A stretch of DNA of 64,000 nt, taken from contig JAHGAU010000001.1 of NCBI GenBank assembly GCA_019925105.1, positions 1,674,001-1,738,000 on the forward strand, in the 5' to 3' direction. Source of the stretch: Niebla homalea. Taxonomy: Eukaryota > Ascomycota > Lecanoromycetes > Lecanorales > Ramalinaceae. The notes under the pieces were generated by a model, which saw only the letters and a program-made list of their open reading frames with translations, made no database searches and was not told the origin of the DNA. This document shows positions 38,848 through 49,270 of this stretch, piece by piece (positions within the stretch are counted from its first letter, which is position 1; each line of letters starts with the position of its first letter). The translations under genes were made by a program, and so were the position numbers.

Positions 38848-39025
38848 TGTTATGGCAGTACCTACCCTGGAGCAAGGGCTCCGGGGTAGGGCCTACCCCT
38901 GGGGGTGATCCCCCGGGTAGACTACCTTCTTATATATGGTAATAGCGGCTTACCCCTAAGCGCTATTACCTACCCCGGATAGCTACTTTTATCCATGAGA
39001 TGGCCGAGTGGTTATTACCCTGACA
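38848..39025 (+). repeat. T2 right LTR with tRNA-like A-box
   Basis: Intact copy with the same three hairpins. Near its end, 39001-39014 reads TGGCCGAGTGGTTA, which fits the polymerase III A-box consensus and the 5' part of tRNA-Ser or tRNA-Leu genes. The left LTR has the same site in RIP-mutated form (TAGTTAAGTGG). No matching B-box follows, so this is not a tRNA gene. Confidence 0.75.
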
Positions 39026-39445
39026 ATTTATATACGTTAAATTGCTTTAAGGGATTTACAATATTTTTAAACGCTTTATCGTTATATCTACGTAAATAAC
39101 TATAAAGATTTTATTAATCTCCGTTAAACTTTAATTAAAATTATAAATATTAATAATTTATAATTTATAAGAATTAACCTTAAAGCGTTATTTATTTACC
39201 GCCGGATCGATCGTTATTTATAAAATATATAAAATTAATAAATTAAAGATTATATTTAAACCTTCTTAATTAATAACGTAAAAAAATATTTTATACTATT
39301 TTTATTACCTTTAATTATTAATTAAATAATATTATAATTAATAAATATTATAATAAAAGATTTACTTATTATTAAAAAAAGCCGTTTATAATAAAATAAC
39401 GGGGGTTAATTATAAGTATTATTAAATTATATATATTTATAAAAT

Positions 39446-39619
39446 TGTAATGGACGCAATGTATGTATGGGTAATGGGTGTATTCTGTCTAATTGATGAA
39501 TCTCCACTAGGGATGCTATGTACAAATATAGGACAATGTCCTATCCCTACTGTCCTATTCCTAGTGTCCTACTATCCCTAGTGTCCTATGCTTATAAGTG
39601 TATATGCCTGTCCGTCATA
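39446..39619. mobile_element. Solo-LTR-like insert (174 bp)
   Basis: Starts TGTAATGG and ends GTCATA, with target duplication AAAAT (39441-39445 and 39620-39624). G1 is continuous at this point. The interior holds several irregular TGTCCTA and TCCCTA motifs (39529-39592). Unmutated. Confidence 0.7.
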
Positions 39620-39839
39620 AAAATTAAATTTACTTAAGCTTTAATATTAATTAATATACTTAATAATTAAGGATTATCTTAAAAACTTATTTAACCCTTA
39701 ATAATAAAAATTAAATATATTTTTAATTATCTTTTTATTAACTTTAACTTTAAAACATTATTAAAGCTTTATTGTTTTTTAATATATTATCTTTTTTATA
39801 GGATTTTATATTTATTATTAAGATTTTATTTTATAAAAC

Positions 39840-39992
39840 TGTCAGGGAAAAGACGAAGTGCAGGTATTGAGGGTGGAGTGGTAACTGCCTGGATTGCAAC
39901 TATGAACGGTGTTGCTAATTATGTGGGTGCGCGCCAAGCATTCATAGCCTTATGCCCTTGCGCTATGCCTATTGTACTGCTTGCACGTAACA
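39840..39992 (-). mobile_element. Solo LTR of the T1 family
   Basis: Reverse complement of the T1 LTR with an 8-bp internal deletion. It starts TGTCAGGG and ends CACGTAACA, with target duplication AAAAC (39835-39839 and 39993-39997). Practically no RIP. Left by recombination between LTRs of a complete element. Confidence 0.85.
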
Positions 39993-41099
39993 AAAACGAT
40001 AAAGCAATTAAATATATAATAGTTTTTTCCGTAATATATATAATATTTAACGTTCTTATTTACTTTAAAAGCGGTATTAAAGTTTTCGGGTATAATTTTA
40101 CGCTTTTAATTATAAGAATTAATTTTAATAAGGGTATATATTAACTTTAAGTTATCGGAATTAAATTTAAATACCTTATTTTTAAGGGATTTATCTTTAT
40201 TGGTTTTTTAATTACTATTTATAATATACTTTAAATTATTCTTTTATATAATTATTACCGTTATAATATTATCCCGGATTCTTAACATTTTATTAATTAT
40301 AAGGATTTTAATTTTAAACTTTAATAAAAGCTTTATAAAAAATATATAAATATAAAATTTATTTAATAATAATAATAAGTTTTCTTTTATAATTTTTAAA
40401 GTATTACGGAATTACGTTATTTTTTAATTAAAATATTATTTAATATCCTTAAATTATTTATAATAAGTAAATTAATGGTTTTCCGGATTAATTATTAAAT
40501 TTAAAAGCTTATTTTTAAGTTTTTAATAATTTATTTTATTAATTTCTTTATTTAATAAATTAAAGATTTTATAAAAAAATAAACCTTAAATAAAAAATTT
40601 TTTTTTTTTAATAAAGAAGTACTTAAGATAAAATATAAATTATCTTTTTAAGTTAATAAATTACGTTTAATATTTATTTTTAAATTTATTTTAATATAAC
40701 TTAAACTTTTCCGGATAAAAAAACTTATTCTTATAAGGTAAAATAAAAGCCGTTAACGGTACGTTATTAATATAAAGCTTAATAGTGAGGTTAATACGGG
40801 GGAAAGTCCCGGAGTATAAATCCTTATATTATACGTTAATACGGCTAAATATATACTTTTAATAAATATAATTTTTAACCTTAAATTAATTAACTTTAAA
40901 TTATAATTTTATAAGTTAAGCTTATTAAATTATAATATTATAATAACGCTCCGCCGTTTTAATTTATTTAATTATAATAAAAAGGTTCTTAATTAAAAGG
41001 TAAATATTATTTTCTTATTTTAAGGTTTATTAAGTTAATTAAGTATTTATTATAATGGTAACGTTAAGCCTTCTCTTTAATAAAAAAGAAAAATTAAAA

Positions 41100-41445
41100 T
41101 ATTAAATTAACTCCATTAATAATATATTAACGGGATTAATAAAAATAAGTATAAAAAACGTAACGTTATAGTCTGGATACTTAAGTATTACTTTAATAAA
41201 TAAATTAATAATAAGATTAATTCTTAAAGAACTTAGAAAGAATTAAGATATAATTTTTACTTAAGGTAAAAATAATAATTACCCCGCTTTACGCTTATTA
41301 AGTTACGGCTTATAAATAACACATATCAAGGCCGTTACCAAGGCCCTTTACTAAGGCCCTTTACCAAGGCTTAACGGCCTACCTTGGCGCAGCAGTATAG
41401 CGTACCACTATGGTGCCGGCGCAAAGATGGCGCTAGCTGCTAATA
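41100..41445 (-). repeat. 5' LTR of G2 (346 bp)
   Basis: Reverse complement of the 333-bp G1 LTR plus a 13-bp tandem duplication (AAGGCCCTTTACC-type units at about 41,328-41,368). The outer end (41,370-41,445) is intact and the inner end is heavily mutated. The other LTR is not in the window, so the TSD cannot be checked. Confidence 0.8.
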
Positions 41446-43193
41446 ATAAGTTAACGCGGATTTTAATCCAACCCGATATAGAATACGTTAAGTATTTAAT
41501 AATAAGCTATAATTAAGAACCGCTATATTATTTAAATTTATTATAAAGCTTTTACTTATTGTGGATCCGCCTTTCTCGAACGTTTAATACTTATTAGCCC
41601 CGGGGCTAAAAGTAATTTTAATTAAAAAACTTATTATCCGTTAAAGACCTTATATATACGTATAATCGGAAGACTTATTTTATTACTTATTATGATTTTA
41701 ATAAAAATAACGATTCCTTAACTCTGCTGGTATAAAGTCTTCTTTTTTATAATAATTAAAAAGTTTATTAATTAGAAAGAATCGTTAAAAAAACTTTTTA
41801 CGATCTTTTTATTTATAATTATCGACTTAAATCTCAGTATAAACTCTTAATCTTAGCCTTATTTAAGGAAATAGCGTAAATAATTAAGGTTTAACCCTTA
41901 AGTATTATACGGTATAATTAACTTCGTTATAAATAACGTCTTAATACTTATAATTAATTAATTTATTATAAATATAAATAAGAAAATAGAAGATAAAAAT
42001 AGAAAAGGAAAAAGTGCTTAAATAGACTAATTTATTCTATATCGAGCTACGTATTAAATTAATAATAATAATAATATTATATACCGTATTACGTATTAAG
42101 CGTATTATTTTATATATTAAACTTATATTAATATCAATATTAAGTTTTATTTTACGTATTAAATAAACAATCTTATATATCGGACTTATAATAATATTAA
42201 TATTAGGTTTATATTAGGTATTAAGCCGGTAATCTTATATATTAAGTATAGAACGAAAACTATTTATTAAAAGCTTAACCTTAAATATTATAATTAATAT
42301 AGCCTTACGAGAATATAATTAAGGTTTATAATAATATTAAATTAATTAACTTAATTAAGTCCTTTATATATATTTATAAAGTTATCGTAATAAATTAATT
42401 AATCGTTACTTTTATATTAAATATCTTATTATAAAAGAAAAAAAAATTAATACTGAAAAATATACGTATAAATCTTAAATATACTTAATATAATATTAAA
42501 TATATAAAAGGTAAAAATAAAAACGTTTTATAAGGAAATACGTAATATAATAAAGAAACGCTTAACGTATTATTTATGCGATACTTTTAATAATATAATA
42601 AGTATTTTTTTTATCGTAATAAAATTTAATACTTACGTTATAATATAATTATAAGAGTATCTTTTATATAAAGATTAAAACTATTAAAAATATATAAAAT
42701 TCTAATTTATAAAAATTAGGAACTTATAAATATATCGCGAAATACTATTAATATTAAGATTACGGGCGGCTTTCATTAATTATTTTAATGAAACCTTTAT
42801 ATAATTTATTAAATAATATTTTTTTCGGTATCGTCCTCCTTAATAGTTTTAAAATCCGCTTAAATTAATAAAAGAGTCGGTTAAATAAGGGCGTAAACAA
42901 TAAAAATTAAAAAGAAATAATAAAAATCGGTTATTTATTAATTATATAAGGCTTTTAAATCGGTTAGATCTTTAAATATAAAAATTAATAAATTTAAGTT
43001 TTAATTTCTTAAGTTATATTACCGAATATTATATTTATTAATATTATTAATTAATTTAAATTAAATAAAAGTTACCGGTAATAAAAATATATTATATAAA
43101 ATATAATTAATATTTAACGAAATACTTTCTTCGTTTAATGGGTTTATAAACGGTAAATAATAACGATAGATAAAATAATAGGAGGTTTAATAT
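41446..43193. other. RIP-mutated DNA of unknown origin (1.75 kb)
   Basis: Not alignable by eye to any element in the window. It is continuous with 49271-52369 once LINE-B is removed. It contains a 16-bp perfect palindrome (TTAGCCCCGGGGCTAA, 41594-41609) and a 63-bp tandem repeat (42090-42249). The last 13 bases (GGAGGTTTAATAT, 43181-43193) are the target duplication of LINE-B. No gene seen. Confidence 0.5.
42090..42249. repeat. 63-bp tandem repeat, about 2.5 copies
   Basis: Units begin TACGTATTAAG (42090), TACGTATTAAA (42153) and TAGGTATTAAG (42215). Mutated by RIP but clearly in register. Confidence 0.65.
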
Positions 43194-46100
43194 TGATTGA
43201 TTAATTAATTTATACTACGGGTCTAGCTAAACTAATTCCGGCGTTCCTTAATACGCGGCCTTTTAACTTTATTAATAACCATAAAAACCTGATACTTATA
43301 ACGTCAGGGTAAAAACCGGCATCTACCAGGCCTCTACCCTTTATCCCTTAAGGTAAAGGATATTAACGGTTATTTAGAAAGTAATAATTTATTTATATAC
43401 TTCTTATATTTTAACTCCCTTAAGAAAATCCGTAATATTATAATTATATCTTTATAAAAATTATCCTTAAGTTTATTATTCTTCCGTATTTTTATATATT
43501 TATATTATCTTAATTTTATATAATACTTTTAAATATTATTATTAATATTTACGCGCTTAATATATATCTTTTTTATATTATTATTATTATTAACTTTTTT
43601 AAGGATTTCTGGTAAGCGTTTATTATTATATCCTTATAATTATAAAAGATATTTTCCGGTTTATATAATTAACGTAACCGGTTTCCGTTCCTTTTTTTCT
43701 TCCTTAATTAATAATAAGCTTTTTCCGTAAGGTTTTTAATAATTTTATTTATTTTTATAATAAAATTAAACTATAATAATAATCCGGTAAATATTATAAA
43801 TTTAATAATTACCCGGATATTTTATTTTATAAATAATATTTAACAATAATTATAAATATTAATTTTTACGATAAATTTTAACTTAACCTTTATAAATAAA
43901 GGATAAGAAATAAAAATATATATAACGTTTTACTTCTTTTATCCGTATTTATATTTAATATTTATTTAACCTTTAAAATATATAGTAAATAGGAAATAAG
44001 TTAAATTATTTTTATTTATCCGGAGTTAAATCGTTAATACATTATTACCCTTTTTTATAATATTATAACGGCAGAGATATTTATTAATAATCTTTTTATC
44101 GTTAAAAATTAAATAATAATAACCTTAAAATATAAAGTTTTTATATTTTTATTAACGTTTAATTTATTTTATTATAATTTATAAAATAATTATTATAGCT
44201 TTTATTTTTTAAATCCTTTTAATCTCGGTTTTTTTTACGTTTAACGGAAATTTATACCCGCTTAAGTTAACCTCCGGGATATTAATAAAATTAACCTTTT
44301 TCTTAACTTATTCCTATTTTATCTCCGTAAAAGGGGAGATAAATATTTTTAATTTATTCTTTTTAACTTTAAACTTATTAAGATTCTAGCGGATCCGCCC
44401 GTTTCTTATTATTATAATTAAATATATATATTTTTTTAATTTTATTTAAACAATTATTTAATTTAATAAAACCTCGATTAACAATATAAAAACTTTAAAC
44501 TTTAATACCGGGATAAAAATTATTTTATAAGTACCGTTAATTATTCTTAAATATTAATTTTGGACTTTCTATAATATTTAAATAAACTTTTTTTTATGTC
44601 CCGGAGTATCTTTAAATATATATTAAATGGTTATTGTATATATTATAATTAACTTTATTATAGCTTAATAAATAATCCGGGCCTTTTATAACGTAATTCC
44701 TTATATTAATACGGCGAAATAAAGAAAGTTTTTTTCTTATAAAGTTATTTTCTTTTAAACCTTTTTTATATAGTTTTTTTATTAAGCTTCCTATTTACTT
44801 AAAAATTAAAAATTTTAATATTGGCATCCAGCTTTATTATAATTCTATTTAAGTTTATTATAACTATTATATTATATAGCCTTAAACTTTTAATTATATA
44901 AATAAGTTTATATTTATATAATATAAATTAAGCCCTATAAGTTCTTATTTACTAAAGATAGACTTCGTAAACCTATTTTAATTTTAAATAATTTATATAT
45001 ATAAAGGTATTATAGGTTAAAAGGTAAATATTATTAATAAAGTTTTTAGCTTAAACCTTTTATCTTAATTTAATAAGCTCTTTAATTAATAAACCGTTAA
45101 AAAATAAAAATAATATAAAAGAAATAAGCGATTTTTAAGGAATCCCCGTTATAATAAGCTTTATTAAGCTTATTTTTTATTTTAAGTTAATTAATATAGC
45201 TTAATTACTTAAAAAACTCTTTATTTATTTAATTAAAAAAAATAATATCCTTTTTTCCCTTAAGTTATATAATAATTTTTAATAATTTACTTTATTAAAA
45301 ATATTTATAATATTAAAAGAAAGAAGATTTATAATATATTTTTTCTCGTAACCTTATACCATATATATGCCGTTAATTAATCCTTTAAAAACTATTTTTA
45401 TTAATTAACCTTTTTTTACTTTTATTTATTAATCGGGGAGAAGTCCGTAATTCTCTATATAATCGCTAAGGATCCTTATTATTATTATTTTTAAGGCTTT
45501 CTTTAACGTATATAAGAATATAATAAGTTTATAAGACTTTACCTTAAAGTAATCCGGCTTAATAAACTTCTTAAGAATAATTATTTTTATTTTTTTAAAC
45601 TTACGTAAATAATAATTAACGTTAAAATATACTTAAAAGAAATAAATAAAAAAATTTTAAACGGTAAAATTATTATTATTAAAAATCTATTAAGAATCTT
45701 ATTTAATCCCGGAGCTTTATTTTTCTTTAATTTATTAATTACTTTAATTATTATATCTTATATTATTATTTTATTTATTAATACGGGGTCAAAATACGTA
45801 ACGTTATTAATATTATTTAAGTTAATTTTTAACGGAAAAAGGAAAAATATTCCTTTAAAGGTTTCGATTTTACCGTTAAAGATATTAATTAATATATTAT
45901 CGGATTTTTTAAGGGATAAGAATTTAAGGATAAACTTTAATTTTCTACTTTATTCTTTATTATACTTCGTTAACTTTTAAATATTACGAGGTAAAACCGT
46001 TAAGTTATATATTATAAACTGAAAGTATATTTATTTAGCTTTCTTAATAAATTTTTTTTTTCCTTTTAAGTAATCCTTAATTAATTAAGTATTTTTTAAT

Positions 46101-47619
46101 TTTTATATTTAAAAGTTTATTTAATTAACCTTTTTATTTTTATAATTATACTTATGTATTCTTTATTTTAATAAATTTTAACTTTTTAAAAGGGTTTTAT
46201 TATTAAAATAGTTTTATTAATTATTTTATTTAATACCTTTATTACTTACTTTATAAAGAAATCGATTTAATCTTTATTATTTAATTAAAGAAGGTCCGTA
46301 AATTATATTATTATCTTTTCCGTTTTTATATAAACCTTTACTTCCTTAACCGTTTTTTACGTTTTCCTTATTAATAATAATATAATTATATTAATAATTT
46401 AATTTAAAGTTATTTATATCGGTATATAATTTAAATTATATTTTAAGTTTGTTTATAACTTATATATTACGACCGTATTAATAACCTTTTCCGTATTAAA
46501 GGTTAAATTAATTATCGTTTTAAATTTATAACTTTCTTATATAATAATTTTTTATAATATTAATAATAAAAAGTTAATTTAAGCAATAATTATTAATAAG
46601 TTATTTAATTTAATATAATTTATTATATACTTTTCCTTATTCTATATATAATAATATAAATTAAAGTCTTTAAGTAATATATATTTATTTAAAATAATTA
46701 AGATTTCTTTAAGTAATAATATCGTAAAAAATTTTTCTTTATTAACCGGTAATAAATTATATATATTATAAATATTAAAATCGCCCTTTAAGTTTTTTTC
46801 TTTTATAATATAGAATATATAAAGATTTTTATTATAATAAATAATATTTTAATTATTTACGTTAAGCCGTTTATTTATAAAGAAGTATATTTTAATTATC
46901 TTATTTTCCTTAAAGGTTAAATAAAATTCCTTTTTTAAGTTAATAAATAAATATATATATAAATTATATAATAATTTTTATATTATTATAATATTAATAT
47001 TTTTAATTTCTTTAAATTTAAATATTAATATTATAGCTTTAATTCTTTTATTATAAATATTATATTATATTATTCTTAAAAACGTTAATATATTATATAT
47101 TAACCTTTATAAAGGCTCTTTCTTTTATACCCGTTTAAGTTACGGATTTTTTATTAAAGTTAAACGTTTTTTAACTTAATATTTTCTTAATTATTATTAA
47201 AGATATAAAACGGCCGGTTTTTAAAATTAAAATTATAAAAAAATTTCTTTTTTTTTACTGTTATTTACCCTTTATTATTTAATTAATTAAGCTTATATTT
47301 TATAATTACCTTTAATTAATTTATTAAACCAATTTTATACGTATTATACCGTTGGATTTTCGCGGTTATCCGGGTTTCCTTATATTTAATCTCTTTGGCT
47401 TTTATTATATATTTAGAATCCTATATTAAATATCTTTCCTTATTATATATAACGTATTTAAGTATATTTTTTATAAGCTTTTTAATTATTAACTTTATAT
47501 ACTTATAAGTATTATAATTTTTAATATAAATTATATATTTTATAATATTAAAGTATTTTATAATAATATATTTATAGTTTTAATACTTAAAATATTAATA
47601 AATATTAATTACCCTATTT

Positions 47620-49238
47620 TATAATTAAGTTATTTTAAAAAATCCTTTTTTAATAATCTTTTTATTTAGGACGTTATTATATATTTTTATTAACGTTATA
47701 TTTAATATAATAATAAAGTACCTTTTTATATATTTTAAAGAGTTAAATCTTTTTATTACCGGCGGAAACCTATAATTAACGATTTTAAGCCTTAAATAAA
47801 AAACCATATTCTCTTTTTCCATATTTTTTAATATAATTTCTTTTTCGGTTTCCTTAAAACGTAATAAATATATCTTATTTCTTATAACGGTAAATAATTA
47901 CCTTAAAACTTTAATTAATTTATATTTTCTTTTATTAATTTAAACTTTAAATTTCTTTAAGCTTTTTTTTATTTTTAAAAACGTTATATTAAGGAAAATA
48001 TCTTTACTTTATAACTTACGTATTATAATAATTTATTTTATTAATAATTCCGTTATTACTTTAAAAGCCTTTATTAATTATAATGGGTTTATTTTTACCG
48101 TTTGGAAAGGGGGAGAGCATGGAAGACACCAAACTTGCGGATGGGTGCATGAAGGAATGGAAACACTAAAAGGGCTGACTAAGGGTGGAATCGATTCGTA
48201 TACACTTTAAAAGGAGAAGGGATAACGGATTATTATAGCAAGAAACCTATACCTTACCAACTTATATAGGGGCTGCGGCCCATCTTCAATTACACTCCAT
48301 TGCCATCTGCTATTTCATCACTTTTGCTCTTTCCTTCCTTCCCATCTTTTCTCCGTTATATTCCTTTCCTTATTATTAAATAAGCGGACCGTTATTATTT
48401 TTACCTTCCTTAATATGGCCGCTTTTTCCTCTATTATCCCCTTATTTTCTACCGTAGATACCCCTTTTATTACCCTTATTACCTAGTTCTTTCTTATTTA
48501 AAGGGCCGTTACCTTTATACCTTCGCTTTATATACTTAATTTTAAATTATTATCTTTACTTTTTATTAATACTTTTATTACCGCCCTTAAAAAGCCTTAT
48601 AACCGCTCCGCCTCCCTTAATTTTACCTTTATTTTTATATAAAAGTCCCTTACGCTTTTTAACTTAATTTATAATATTAATTAAGTCTTTAACGTAATAT
48701 CCTTTTACTTTACTGTAAAGAATCCTTTTAAGGCCTTTATTGTTTCTTTTACCGCTTTTTTGCCCTTATTTACCGGGCGATATATCGTCTCCGTTTTTTA
48801 TTTTTAATCCCTTAAGATTTTATCTTCTTTATTAACCTTATTTCCCCTTTATATACCTTTAATAATACTTTTATTGCGGTCTTCCTGCCCCTTCCCCCCA
48901 CCCGTACCCCTTACCGTTAATACCGTACCGGCCTTTTTACCCCCTTATTTACCTATTATCTCCATATTATTATTATACGTTTTATACGCCTTAATACGCG
49001 TATTTTATTAACCTTAATTCCTTTATTTATTTTAAGCATTATCCGGCTTATTATTATTATATTATTTATACGCGTTATCGCCGTTTTTATTAATATAAGT
49101 TACTTACCTATTTACCACCTTATTCTTAATTATTACGTTATTTTTACTTATTGCACTTAATATATTTCTCTTATTATTATTAAAGCTATACGTATACGTA
49201 TCGTTTTGGACCTCTGGGGTCCCTTTGTTCGTCGCCAT
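47620..49238 (-). pseudogene. LINE-B ORF1 relic
   Basis: Opens at ATG 49238 (MATNKGTPEVQND). It is interrupted by the solo LTR at 48103-48352 and by RIP stops. An open remnant of 65 codons lies at 47625-47822 (MEKENMVFYLRLKIVNY). It corresponds to LINE-A 7421-8780. It would have encoded the RNA-binding ORF1 protein. Confidence 0.6.
48103..48352 (+). mobile_element. Solo LTR of the R/F family in LINE-B
   Basis: 250 bp, the same length as the F LTRs and almost free of RIP, so it is the best view of the original LTR. Target duplication CCGTT at 48098-48102 and 48353-48357. LINE-A and LINE-C lack it at the matching place. Ends are TGGAAAGG...CATCTTTTCT. Confidence 0.9.
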
Positions 49239-49270
49239 TATCTCAAAAAAAAAATTCGGAGGTTTAATAT

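Larger units (their letters stand above)
38005..39025 (+). mobile_element. Mini LTR element T2 (1.0 kb), GC-rich, with internal tandem repeat
   Basis: Two 178-bp direct repeats (38005-38182 and 38848-39025) with ends TGTTATGG...CCCTGACA, and target duplication ATTTA (38000-38004 and 39026-39030). A polypurine tract AGGAGAGGGGA (38834-38844) lies three bases before the right repeat, so the element is plus-oriented. The 665-bp interior has no coding potential that I can see. The first 150 bp of the interior are RIP-mutated and the rest is not. TRIM-like, non-autonomous. Confidence 0.8.
35038..41445 (-). mobile_element. Element G2: second copy of the G1 Gypsy family, 5' portion, with five insertions
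   Basis: Reverse complement of G1 from its 5' LTR to just past RNase H (G1 about 30,840), where element R cuts it. The remainder should lie left of the window, beyond R. The RT region is recognisable near 37,540-37,760 (minus strand). After removing five inserts (35435-36655, 37164-37346, 38005-39025, 39446-39619, 39840-39992), its length equals the matching G1 length plus a 13-bp duplication in its LTR. All frames are broken. Confidence 0.85.
43194..49257 (-). mobile_element. LINE-B, full copy on minus strand, with solo LTR inside
   Basis: Same family as LINE-A. Start codon at 49238 (minus) with the shared ATNKGTPEVQ beginning, and an ATCA-type tail at 43194-43210. A 13-bp target duplication GGAGGTTTAATAT lies at 43181-43193 and 49258-49270. 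The reverse transcriptase block INKLKKNKAPGLNKI is read near 45,700. Between target site and start codon is a run of T not seen in the other copies. After removing the 250-bp LTR it is as long as LINE-A. RIP stops throughout. Confidence 0.85.

Noticed and set aside
39001..39030. A tRNA gene at the T2 LTR end
   Set aside because: Only the A-box half is present; there is no anticodon arm, B-box or acceptor pairing, and the target duplication interrupts it 12 bases later.
39878..40144. 88-codon open frame on the plus strand
   Set aside because: It starts inside a solo LTR and runs across its border into G2, antisense to the G2 gag; no real gene would use this junction.
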